64,000 nt of DNA, from positions 310,001 to 374,000 of the forward strand of contig NC_009358.1 of NCBI RefSeq assembly GCF_000092065.1, read 5' to 3'. Shown here one piece after another: positions 43,721 to 52,605 of the stretch; within the stretch, counting starts at the first letter, position 1; the number at the start of each line of letters is the position of its first letter. The stretch comes from Ostreococcus lucimarinus CCE9901 (lineage: Eukaryota; Chlorophyta; Mamiellophyceae; Mamiellales; Bathycoccaceae). Both the position numbers and the translations under genes were made by a program. The notes below the pieces were generated by a model that saw nothing but the letters and a program-made list of their open reading frames with translations, searched no databases and was not told where the DNA came from.

Positions 43721-46714
43721 ATGATGATCTCTGGCGCGTCGGCGACGCTGCGACGCGACGCGACGGCGCGATGCGCGGGCGGGAGGACGACGCGCGCGCG
43801 CGCGACGATGAAACGCGCGATGGTGCGTCGGCGCGCGGTGTCGTCGACGGGAAACGCGGAGAAGGATGCGCGATCGGCGGTGTCGATCGAGATCGATACG
43901 ACGACGGAGGCGGATTACACGGTGATCCACATTCGAGACGCGCCGAATAAGCCCGGGACGCTGCGAGTGATCACCACGGCGCTGGCGGACTTGGGGTTGA
44001 ATATCGATAAGGCGATCGTGGACGCGGCGAACGACGATCGGGTGAGCGATTGCTTTCACGTGACGGATACGAGCGGGGCGAAGGTGACGGACGCGGAGGA
44101 CGTGGAGAACATTCGGACGTGCTTGGCGATGATTTTGAAGACACACTTCCAGAGCGGGAGCGATGTGGCGCGACACGATGGGGATGAACGTCGGAGCTCG
44201 GCGCCGCAAGGTACGGATGAGCGAAGACAGCACGACTTGTTGTATTCGCTCATGGACAGGTATCTGCGAAACGACGTGATGAGCGTGCAGGAGTCAATCG
44301 TGAATCACGTCGAGTACACGATGGCGAGAAATAGGTACCAGTTTGATGACTTTGAGGCGTACAACGCGGCCGCATTTTCGGTTCGCGATCGTCTCATCGA
44401 AAGCTGGAACGACACGCAGCAATACTTTCGAGAAAAGAGCCCGAAGCGCGTGTACTACATGTCGATGGAGTTTTTGATGGGTCGCTCGTTGTTGAACTCG
44501 CTGTACAACTTGGACATCAAGCCGCAGTACACCGAAGCGTTGCGTCAGCTTGGATACGAGTTAGAAACGCTCGTAGATAAGGAACGCGACGCCGCGCTCG
44601 GGAACGGTGGTTTAGGTCGCTTGGCTTCTTGCTTTTTGGACTCGATGGCGACTCAGGATCTTCCGGCGTGGGGGTACGGCATTCGATACCAGTATGGTAT
44701 GTTCCGTCAAACCGTGAACGATGGCTTCCAGCACGAGCACCCCGATTACTGGCTGAACTTTGGTAATCCTTGGGAAATCGAGCGTCCATACATCAGCTAT
44801 CCCATCAAGTTTTACGGCGGCGTAGAGAAACAAATCATCGACGGCCACGAAGTCAACAAGTGGGTGGGTGGCGAAGATATCAGCGCCGTAGCGTACGACA
44901 ACCCGATTCCGGGCTGGAACACGCCAACGACGATCAACCTCCGATTGTGGAGCGCGAAACCATCGCGGGAGTTTGACTTGGAGTCGTTTAACACCGGGGA
45001 TTACGTGCAAGCGATTTTGGCAAAGCAGCGCGCTGAAACGATTTCATCCGTGCTCTACCCGGACGATCGTACGTACCAAGGCAAAGAGCTTCGCTTGAAA
45101 CAGCAATACTTCATGGTGTCTGCCACCATCCAGGACATTATTCGCCGCTACTTGGTGAATCACGACTCGTTTGACGAGTTCCCGAACCAAGTCGCGGTGC
45201 AGCTGAACGATACGCATCCTTCTCTCGCCATCCCGGAGTTGTTGCGCCTGCTCATCGATGAGCATGGGCTTTCGGACACGAAGGCTTGGGAAATCACTTC
45301 GAAGGTCTTCAGTTTCACCAACCACACCGTGCTCGTGGATGCGCTCGAGAAATGGCCGGTCGATTTGCTCGAAAAGGTGCTCCCGCGCCACATGCAAATC
45401 ATTTACGAAATCAACTGGAAATTCATCAGCGATCTCAGCCAGAAGCGCGGCGAAGACTTTGCGCTCTTTGGTCGTACGAGCATCATCGAAGAAACTACGG
45501 AAGGAAAACTCGTGCGCATGGCGCACCTCGCCATGGTCGGCTGTCACACCGTGAATGGCGTGGCCGAGGTCCACAGCGAACTTCTCAAGACGCGCATGTT
45601 TCCAGACTTTTACGAGTTGGCGCCGGAGAAGTTTCAAAATAAGACAAACGGCGTCACCCAACGCCGCTGGCTCGCCTTCAGTAATCCGGCCCTCCGTGAT
45701 TTGATCTCCAGCAAACTTGGCGGCGACTCTTGGATTCGCGAATTGGACATGCTCCATGATTTGGACAAGTACGCTGAAGACCCCGAGTTCCAAGCGCAGT
45801 GGCGCGCCATCAAGCTCGAGAATAAGAAGAAGTTAACGAAATTGATCGAGGAAAAGACGGGGACAGTGGTGAGCCCAAACGCTTTGTTTGACATTCAAGT
45901 CAAGCGCATCCATGAGTACAAGCGTCAGTTGCTCAACGTATTCTCTGTGATTCACCGGTACAATAAGATCAAGGCGGCGACGCCGGAGGAGCGCAAAGAA
46001 ATGGTACCGCGCGTCGTCGTCATCGGCGGCAAGGCTGCGCCGGGTTACGACATGGCCAAGCGCATCATCAAGCTCGTCTGCGCGGTGGGGGAGAAGGTGA
46101 ACAACGACCCTGACGTGGGTGACTTGCTTAAGCTCGTTTTCATCCCCGACTACAACGTCAGTAGCGCCGAAGTCATCGTACCCGCTGCGGAGCTGTCCCA
46201 GCACATCTCCACCGCCGGCACGGAGGCGTCGGGAACGTCCAACATGAAGTTTGCCATGAACGGTTGCTTGATCATCGGCACCATGGACGGTTCCAACGTC
46301 GAAATCGCAGAAGAGATCGGCAAACGTAACATGTTCATCTTCGGTGCGAACTCGGCAGATGTCCCAATCTTGCGCTCGGAGCGCGCGCGCTTCAAGCCGC
46401 CGCCCGAATTCGACGGCATAGTCGAACAGATTCGCGGCGGCGCCTTTGATTGGGCAGACTTCCTCAATCCGGTGTGCGACGCCGTGCACGGTGGTGCCGA
46501 TTACTACTTGCTCGCAAACGACTTCGAGGATTACATCCGCGCCCAAGACCTCGTCGATGAAACATACAAGGATCAGGCCAAGTGGACCACGATGAGCATC
46601 AAATCCACCGCCGGTTCCGGCAAGTTTAGCAGCGACAGAACGATTCGCGAGTACGCTAAGGATATCTGGGGCATCGAACCGTGCCGCCGTCCGGAACCTG
46701 GAAATCCGCGATAA
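43721..46714 (+). CDS. Plastid-type alpha-glucan (starch) phosphorylase with N-terminal ACT domain
   Basis: A 997-aa protein. The first ~55 residues are Arg/Ala/Thr-rich, likely a plastid transit peptide. Residues ~64-139 form an ACT domain (DYTVIHIRDAPNKPGTLRV, ITTALADLGLNIDKAIVD, then CFHVTDTSGAKVTD). The phosphorylase core fills ~170 to the end: KRVYYMSMEFLMGRSL, ALGNGGLGRLASCFLDS, GYGIRYQYGMF, QLNDTHPSLAIPELLR, FTNHTVL, HEYKRQLLN, and the pyridoxal-phosphate lysine (~843) in GTEASGTSNMKFAMNG. The enzyme moves glucose between alpha-1,4-glucans and glucose-1-phosphate. The ~78-residue insertion of plant L-type Pho1 is absent. ACT domains usually bind amino acids or other small ligands, so the fusion suggests allosteric control; this is inference. 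Confidence 0.95.
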   Translation: MMISGASATLRRDATARCAGGRTTRARATMKRAMVRRRAVSSTGNAEKDARSAVSIEIDTTTEADYTVIHIRDAPNKPGTLRVITTALADLGLNIDKAIVDAANDDRVSDCFHVTDTSGAKVTDAEDVENIRTCLAMILKTHFQSGSDVARHDGDERRSSAPQGTDERRQHDLLYSLMDRYLRNDVMSVQESIVNHVEYTMARNRYQFDDFEAYNAAAFSVRDRLIESWNDTQQYFREKSPKRVYYMSMEFLMGRSLLNSLYNLDIKPQYTEALRQLGYELETLVDKERDAALGNGGLGRLASCFLDSMATQDLPAWGYGIRYQYGMFRQTVNDGFQHEHPDYWLNFGNPWEIERPYISYPIKFYGGVEKQIIDGHEVNKWVGGEDISAVAYDNPIPGWNTPTTINLRLWSAKPSREFDLESFNTGDYVQAILAKQRAETISSVLYPDDRTYQGKELRLKQQYFMVSATIQDIIRRYLVNHDSFDEFPNQVAVQLNDTHPSLAIPELLRLLIDEHGLSDTKAWEITSKVFSFTNHTVLVDALEKWPVDLLEKVLPRHMQIIYEINWKFISDLSQKRGEDFALFGRTSIIEETTEGKLVRMAHLAMVGCHTVNGVAEVHSELLKTRMFPDFYELAPEKFQNKTNGVTQRRWLAFSNPALRDLISSKLGGDSWIRELDMLHDLDKYAEDPEFQAQWRAIKLENKKKLTKLIEEKTGTVVSPNALFDIQVKRIHEYKRQLLNVFSVIHRYNKIKAATPEERKEMVPRVVVIGGKAAPGYDMAKRIIKLVCAVGEKVNNDPDVGDLLKLVFIPDYNVSSAEVIVPAAELSQHISTAGTEASGTSNMKFAMNGCLIIGTMDGSNVEIAEEIGKRNMFIFGANSADVPILRSERARFKPPPEFDGIVEQIRGGAFDWADFLNPVCDAVHGGADYYLLANDFEDYIRAQDLVDETYKDQAKWTTMSIKSTAGSGKFSSDRTIREYAKDIWGIEPCRRPEPGNPR

Positions 46715-46893
46715 CCTTCTTCCCACGTTTTCACTATTGCTGTATCAGTAACTACCGCTGTAATTCCATCTACACGCATCGTCCGTGCGCGCCGACCCCT
46801 CGCGTCCCGGTCAACTGTTTACTTTCAAAACGTCATCGTCGTCATCACCGGTCACCCTCAAACCTCGGCGTCGCGCGCTCGCGCGCCCCGGTC

Positions 46894-48846
46894 ATGATTC
46901 CAGACCTCTTACTCGCCCTCATGGGCGTCCCCGGCGACGTGTTCGAGCTCGATCCGACGTCGAACGACGCCGTCGTCGACCGACTCAGAGTCGCCGATGG
47001 CTTGCACTTTATAAAACGACACGAAGTCGAACGACTGAACGCCCTCGTGCGCGTCGGCGGCGCGTACCGAACGCTCGAACGCGTGACGACGATCGAAAGC
47101 ACGAAAGCGTCGTTCGCGACGACGCCGCAGTCGCTGTACCGACGAGCGCTCGCGATCGGAATTCAAGAAAGATTGCGCGAGTACGAGGAGGAAATTTTAA
47201 AACTGGAACAAGAGACGCTGCGACGAGGAACGACGAGCGGAGCGGTGAATGCGATCGAAAGCGCGCTGAGCGATGATGGTGCGGTGTTGACGATGATGTG
47301 CGAACGCTTTGTCTCGGTGTTTGAAGGGGAGAATGCGCTGAGGGGGGGAGATGTGATTCGACAAACGCGCGACGCGTGGCTTCGAGCGGGACATCCCGCG
47401 GCGCGCGAGGCGTGCGGGAGATTGTATTGGAAGGTGATGCAGGTGATGATGCAGCAATTGTTAGGGTGGTGTGCGCACGGGACGATCGTGGATCCGTACG
47501 ATGAGTTTTTCGTGCGGACGATCGCGCGGAAAGAGGGGTACGAGGTGAAGGATGACGCGAAGGATGACGGGAGCGTGATTTGGCACGAGAGCCATCGCGT
47601 GGCATTGGAACGTTTGCCGCCGGGGGTGGAGCTGTCCACGGCAGAGTCGGTGTCGTTCATCGGACGTGGCGTGCGTATACTGACACATCCGACGAGAGGT
47701 GGGAATATGCGTGGTCATTTCGATGCGGATGGGTACGCCATGCGCGCGACGTCGCGCATTCGGCGTCTCGCCGCGGCGGAGTCATTCGATCCTCGCGACT
47801 TTGAAGCGGAGGTGGAGGCTATGCGCTCGGAGATCGCGGCATCGTTGGGTGAGGTGTTGTTGAACGATTCTGGCTTGATATCGCACTTGAACGCGATGTG
47901 TGGGTTCTACTTTCTCGGAAAGGGTGACTTTTATACCACGTTTTTGGACGAGGCGCGCGAGCTCTTCTCGTTGCCACCCAAACCGGGAAGCGCGACGCGC
48001 GAGCTGTCCACGCCGTTCGCGCAAGCCGCCGTGAGTACGATCGTCGACGAAGCATTAGCATCAAGGTTTAGATTAGCGTACACGTCTGCGTTGACGCAGC
48101 AGTCTGAAGATGAAAAATCTTCGACAACCGCGACGCCGTCTAGCGCGTTTGTGCCTCGCGTGCGTATTCCCGAGTATGACGCTTGGGACGGCGTTAGCCT
48201 CGAGTGTGAGGTTCACTGGCCCATGGGTATTTTTCTCACAAACGACACCCTGGATAGATACAAGACGATATTTAAGTACCTCTTCCGGCTCAGGCGCGTG
48301 CACTTTGATCTTCAAGATGCGTGGATTCATTTACGTCGAAGCGGTTTGACGCGGACGCTTCGACTTCGTCACGTGATGGATCAGTTGATTGAAAACTGGC
48401 GCACGTATATTCAAGTCGATGTCATCGAAACGGAGTTCAAGAAAATGCTCGATAAGATTGCTGAAACGACGGATTTTAACAAGTGTGCGCTCGCACACCG
48501 GCAATATCTCGCCGCCATCATGGCGCACTCATTTCTCGACGTCGGTTCAATCATGACAATTTTCGAAGACATTTTCGGGCTCGCGCGAGAGCTGTGCGAG
48601 ACGAGCGCGCGATACGCCAACGGACAACCGCTACCTGCAGATTGGGACGAGCGCATCGCGTATCTGACTCGGCAGTTTGAAAAGAACTCTGTTGAACTTT
48701 ACGACAACTTGCGCGGCGGTTACGTCGTAGAACTGCCCGAATTGCGAGCGTTGTTGATGCGATTCAATTTCAACGAATTCTTCGAGAACACGACGTCGAT
48801 GGGGGTGAACTTGACCGCGATGAAGTTCGATAACCTAGATATGTAA
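46894..48846 (+). CDS. GCP4: Gamma-tubulin complex component 4 (GCP4)
   Basis: A 650-aa protein, close to the usual GCP4 length. It starts MIPDLLLALMGVPGDVF, typical of GCP4. The N-terminal Spc97/Spc98 domain (GRIP1) runs to about residue 330 (e.g. QQLLGWCAHGTIVDPYDEFFV, LNAMCGFYFLGKGDFYTTFL). The C-terminal gamma-tubulin-binding domain (GRIP2) includes WPMGIFLTNDTLDRYKTIFK and YLFRLRRVHFDL. GCP4 sits in the gamma-tubulin ring that nucleates microtubules. The ATG at 46894 is the first in the conserved frame. The stop is 53 bp from the converging amidohydrolase gene. Confidence 0.9.
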   Translation: MIPDLLLALMGVPGDVFELDPTSNDAVVDRLRVADGLHFIKRHEVERLNALVRVGGAYRTLERVTTIESTKASFATTPQSLYRRALAIGIQERLREYEEEILKLEQETLRRGTTSGAVNAIESALSDDGAVLTMMCERFVSVFEGENALRGGDVIRQTRDAWLRAGHPAAREACGRLYWKVMQVMMQQLLGWCAHGTIVDPYDEFFVRTIARKEGYEVKDDAKDDGSVIWHESHRVALERLPPGVELSTAESVSFIGRGVRILTHPTRGGNMRGHFDADGYAMRATSRIRRLAAAESFDPRDFEAEVEAMRSEIAASLGEVLLNDSGLISHLNAMCGFYFLGKGDFYTTFLDEARELFSLPPKPGSATRELSTPFAQAAVSTIVDEALASRFRLAYTSALTQQSEDEKSSTTATPSSAFVPRVRIPEYDAWDGVSLECEVHWPMGIFLTNDTLDRYKTIFKYLFRLRRVHFDLQDAWIHLRRSGLTRTLRLRHVMDQLIENWRTYIQVDVIETEFKKMLDKIAETTDFNKCALAHRQYLAAIMAHSFLDVGSIMTIFEDIFGLARELCETSARYANGQPLPADWDERIAYLTRQFEKNSVELYDNLRGGYVVELPELRALLMRFNFNEFFENTTSMGVNLTAMKFDNLDM

Positions 48847-48850
48847 AATA

Positions 48851-48922
48851 GAATGAGTGTTCATTACAACCCACTATGAAGAAATTGAATGAGTGTTCGT
48901 TACAACCCACTATGAAGAAATT
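48851..48922. repeat. Two tandem copies of a 36-bp unit, one mismatch
   Basis: The copies lie at 48851-48886 and 48887-48922 and differ by one base (TCA versus TCG). The second copy contains the last codons and stop of the amidohydrolase gene (FLHSGL then TAA on the minus strand); the first copy is intergenic. Confidence 0.95.
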
Positions 48923-50231
48923 CGAGCGCGTACATCGCGTGCAAAGCGACGCCAGACGTCAAGACGCTTTCATCCAGAATGTACTTCGTGCTATGCAAAG
49001 GATGCGTCGCACCGGCGGTTTCGTTGTACGCTCCGAGCCACATCATGGCAGATGGGTAAGTTTCCCCGAAAAACGAGAAATCTTCCGCGGGCATGACTGG
49101 CACGACGTCGCGCGTGCTCTCGCTTCCGAACAGTTGCGCGGCGACGTTCATCGCCAACCCTGCGGCTCGCGGGTCGTTCACCGTCGGTGGATACGGAATT
49201 CGCTTCACGCCATTGTGCTCAGGTTCAAAAGATGTCGCTGCCGTGCAACCGTGCGCGCTGGCGATGGCAGAAGCCATGTCGGCAATTTTCTGTTGAAATT
49301 TCGCAAAAGTCTTCGGATTGAGCGCTCGCAACGTGCCTTGCAAACTCGCCGTGTCTGGCATGATGTTGCTCGCCGTTCCCGAGTTGAACACGGTGACGCT
49401 GATCACCACGCTATCTAACGGATCCGTCAATCGACTCACGAGCGTCTGCAACGCGGTGACGATCGCGCTACCCGCGACGATGACGTCCACGTTGTTGTGC
49501 GGCACCGCCGCGTGTCCGCCGCGTCCGACGACGACGACGTCGAAGCTCCCCGCTCCAGCCATGATCGTTCCACCGCGCGTGCCCATCGTCCCACTCGGCA
49601 TTTCAGGATACGGCCAATTATGTAATCCAAACACGCTTTCAATCGGCGGTTTCAAATCCAGCATTCCCGTCGTCCCGTCGCTCGGCCGCAACATTTCCTT
49701 CGCCCCCGCCCCGCCTTCCTCCGCCGGTTGAAATATGAACCGCACCACTCCCGGCACGGACGTCTCATCCGCGTCGTACCTCGCCTTTATCACCTTCGCC
49801 GCGCCGAGTAACATCGCCACGTGTCCATCGTGTCCACACGCGTGCATTTTTCCATCGTTCTCGCTCGCGTACGCCAACCCGGTGTCCTCGCGCAGCGGCA
49901 GCGCGTCCATATCCGCTCTCAACCCCACGCTTCGTTCGCCTCGTCCGACGCGCGCGACGATCCCCGTGGACGTCACTCGGTCGTATTCGATCCCGTGCGC
50001 GTCGAGCTCGCGCGCGATGACGTCCGCGGTGGCGCGTTCGGTCCACATGAGTTCGGGATTTTTGTGGATTTCTCGTCGCAGGTCGACGACGTAATCGTGC
50101 GTCGCGCGCGATTGCGACAGGATTTCGCGCGCATCGACGTTTGATGACGACGCGGCGATATCGCGCAGCGTCGTCGCGTCCAGGGCGAGCGCCGCGGGGA
50201 CGTGGGCGAGGAAGAACAGCGCTCTGAGCAT
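48900..50231 (-). CDS. ILR1-like M20D amidohydrolase with signal peptide
   Basis: A 443-aa protein. The start MLRALFFLAHVPAALALDA is a signal peptide. The M20 core shows the metal site: HACGHDGHVAMLLGAA, FIFQPAEEGGAGAKEML, FGLHNWP, and the late histidine HPLHSTKY. The dimerisation domain has GRGGHAAVPHNNVD. The group includes plant ILR1/IAR3 IAA-amino-acid hydrolases, which release auxin in the ER, and bacterial hippurate or N-acyl-amino-acid hydrolases. The substrate here is unknown. The stop lies in the second copy of a 36-bp tandem duplication. Confidence 0.93.
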   Translation of the reverse strand: MLRALFFLAHVPAALALDATTLRDIAASSSNVDAREILSQSRATHDYVVDLRREIHKNPELMWTERATADVIARELDAHGIEYDRVTSTGIVARVGRGERSVGLRADMDALPLREDTGLAYASENDGKMHACGHDGHVAMLLGAAKVIKARYDADETSVPGVVRFIFQPAEEGGAGAKEMLRPSDGTTGMLDLKPPIESVFGLHNWPYPEMPSGTMGTRGGTIMAGAGSFDVVVVGRGGHAAVPHNNVDVIVAGSAIVTALQTLVSRLTDPLDSVVISVTVFNSGTASNIMPDTASLQGTLRALNPKTFAKFQQKIADMASAIASAHGCTAATSFEPEHNGVKRIPYPPTVNDPRAAGLAMNVAAQLFGSESTRDVVPVMPAEDFSFFGETYPSAMMWLGAYNETAGATHPLHSTKYILDESVLTSGVALHAMYALEFLHSGL

Positions 50232-50311
50232 GGCTCGAGCGTCGCGGTGTGGCGCGACGCCGCGCGCGGGACGGGACGGCTGTTCGCTACGCTACATTTT
50301 TGATGTACACG

Positions 50312-52219
50312 CTAGTCTACGATGCGTATGCTCGGCGGGTGATGCGCCACTGCGGGCGGTGCGGCGACGCGCGCGCGAGCGGTGCGCTCGGCGACGACGG
50401 CGACGGCGGGCGAGGCGACGACGGCGCCGTCAAAGGCGCCGATTTTCCAGTAAAACGCCGCCAAGAGGAGGACGACGGGCCAGATGAGCTCGAAGTTCGG
50501 ACTGCTGGCGCAGTAGACGCACAACGCGTGGATGTGTTGTGCGATGCGATAGATGACGACGGCAGCGCGCGTCACACACGGGACGAGGACGTTTCGCGCG
50601 GCGGCTCGGAGGGCGAAGTAGACGCTGCCTCCGGGCGTGGCTTCTATGGCGAGATCGACGATTGGATCGTCTTCCTCTTCTTTAAACGTCTCCAGACGCC
50701 CGTGCGGTCCTATCGAGACGTCATGAAGATTGACGTGCTCGTGTGTTTCCGATTTCGTCGCGCGTCGGCGCGCATCCGATCGCATGGGCGCTTCGCCGAC
50801 GACGGACATCGCGCGGCGATTCGCCGCCGGCCTTCGCCGCCGCGGACTTCCTAAATCTCCCGGTTCAAGGCTGTACACGGACGTCCCGTCGTCGGACATG
50901 TCGTCGACTCGACTGAGAATTTCGCCCAGATCGCTTTCGTCGTCAAACGCGCTGCCGTCTATTTGGTTCATGGCTTGCAGCCAGCGCTGCGTGGCGATTT
51001 GCCGCGACGCCTCTGAACGCGCGAGCTCGTCTTGAACGTTGGTGAGTTGTTCTTCAAGCTGCGCTCGACGCATGTTCTCATCGGCGAGCCAGACGATGAA
51101 TCGTTTACGTCCACCGACGGATCCCATTTCCTCCTCGTCCTCGTCTTCTTGACCGAACTGAAATCGCATCTCGTCGACTATGCCCGACATCGCGTTTTCC
51201 ACGATGGCGCTCAGTTCGTGATTGATGGCATCCGTGACGCTCGACACGACTTGCTCGCCCTCGCGCTTATTCGTCTGCAGCGCGGGCGAATCCATCGCGC
51301 GCTCTAACGCCGATTTCACCGTCTCCAGGACGAGCTTCTCGACTTTACCTTCCCATACCTTCACCGCCGCCGTCGTTCGCTCCAACGGCGTCCCGCCGTC
51401 TCTCCGCTCTTCGCCATCCACCTGCGAATTCGTCGTCACCGATTCCGGGGCGCCACCGCGATTCTCCGTTTCCATCACTTGCAACAACGTCGTGCGAAGC
51501 TCACCGATGATGTCCGCCGCCTGCGAAAGCTTCTTCTCTTGTTCGCGAACCGTCTCCTCGGCTTCTTCGGCGCGTCGCGTCGCGTCCTCGTCCCGCTCCT
51601 CCCCCGCCCCTCGTTCGTACTCGCTCAATTTCTCCTCCAACGCCCGTCGCGCTCGCCTTTCGCTCTCCACGAGATCGAACAGCTCCTTCACCGTCTCATC
51701 CAGCGCCTCCTCCTCCTCCTCCTCCTCGTCCCGCGTCGCCGGCGTCTCCGTCCCCCTCGCGCGCAATTCCTCCCCCAATCGCGCGTTCTCCTCGCTCAAC
51801 CGCGCGTTCTCCCCCCGCTCTCGCGCCAACATCCGCACCGCCCCCCCCGCACCGTCCCTCGCGCCCTCCCATCCCGCCCGTTCCCTCGTCCCGTCTCGCC
51901 CGTCTCGCGCGTCCCGCGCGTCCCGCTTCAGCGCCTCTTCCGCCGCCCGCGTGCTCTCCAGCACGTCCTCCACGCGCACGCGCGCCCCGACCGTTCGTTC
52001 GCCCGCGTTCGCGCTTCCCTCGCGCGTCGTCGCGCGCTTCCCTCGCGTCGTCGCGCCGTCCCGTCGCTTCGCGCGCGTCGTCGCGCCGCGCGTCTCGCGA
52101 TGGCGCGTCTTCCCCTCGTCGTCGCGGCCGACGAACGGGTACCGCGCCGACGTCGTCGGCATCGCGCGACGCGCGCGATCGATCGACGCGTCGTCGTCGA
52201 ACACGCGCGTCGTCCGCAT
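50312..52219 (-). CDS. Coiled-coil protein with C-terminal membrane anchor, unknown
   Basis: A 635-aa protein from the ATG at 52219. The N-terminal ~110 residues are Arg/Thr/Gly/Ala-rich and low complexity. Coiled coil covers roughly residues 110-260 (RGENARLSEENARLGEELRARG, with a run of glutamates) and 370-440. A conserved-looking helix WEGKVEKLVLETVKSALERAM lies between. One or two hydrophobic segments near the C-terminus (NVLVPCVTRAAVVIYRIA and IWPVVLLLAAFYWKIGAF) indicate membrane anchoring. Golgin-like or plastid-envelope roles are possible; no family recognised. Confidence 0.7.
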   Translation of the reverse strand: MRTTRVFDDDASIDRARRAMPTTSARYPFVGRDDEGKTRHRETRGATTRAKRRDGATTRGKRATTREGSANAGERTVGARVRVEDVLESTRAAEEALKRDARDARDGRDGTRERAGWEGARDGAGGAVRMLARERGENARLSEENARLGEELRARGTETPATRDEEEEEEEALDETVKELFDLVESERRARRALEEKLSEYERGAGEERDEDATRRAEEAEETVREQEKKLSQAADIIGELRTTLLQVMETENRGGAPESVTTNSQVDGEERRDGGTPLERTTAAVKVWEGKVEKLVLETVKSALERAMDSPALQTNKREGEQVVSSVTDAINHELSAIVENAMSGIVDEMRFQFGQEDEDEEEMGSVGGRKRFIVWLADENMRRAQLEEQLTNVQDELARSEASRQIATQRWLQAMNQIDGSAFDDESDLGEILSRVDDMSDDGTSVYSLEPGDLGSPRRRRPAANRRAMSVVGEAPMRSDARRRATKSETHEHVNLHDVSIGPHGRLETFKEEEDDPIVDLAIEATPGGSVYFALRAAARNVLVPCVTRAAVVIYRIAQHIHALCVYCASSPNFELIWPVVLLLAAFYWKIGAFDGAVVASPAVAVVAERTARARVAAPPAVAHHPPSIRIVD

Positions 52220-52605
52220 CGCGCGCCCGCGAGTGCGCGTCGCGCGCGAATGAATGGAATGAACGAATGCGCGTCGCGAATGCGCCGAAGTGGTAAGTCC
52301 GTGTGTGAGACTTAGTCTCGAATCGTCGCGCGACCGGTCCGTGTGTGCGACTCGACGCGCGTGAGACGCGCGCGACGGCGGCGGCGCCGGCGTCGAGGCG
52401 CGCGACGACGCGACGCGGTGAACGAGTGTGCGCGCGGCGACGCGCGTTCTGAGAATACATCGTCCGAACTTGATCACGGTAATACGTGCGAGAAGGATCA
52501 CCGAACGTCGAGCGCGACGCGAGCGCATCGCGCGCGCATCGGGGCGCGGGGCGCAGAAGGAGGGATCGACGGCGACGAGAGCGACGCGCGAACGATACGG
52601 CGAGG
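52220..52605. promoter_or_regulatory. Bidirectional region, coiled-coil gene / sodium:solute symporter
   Basis: A 386-bp gap between divergent starts. Two near-copies of a short phrase, GTCCGTGTGTG, occur at about 52297 and 52338. No gene recognised. Confidence 0.45.

Noticed and set aside
51222-52253. 343-codon plus-strand frame antisense to the coiled-coil membrane protein
   Set aside because: Ser/Arg-rich shadow of a Glu/Arg coiled coil; no motif and no start context.
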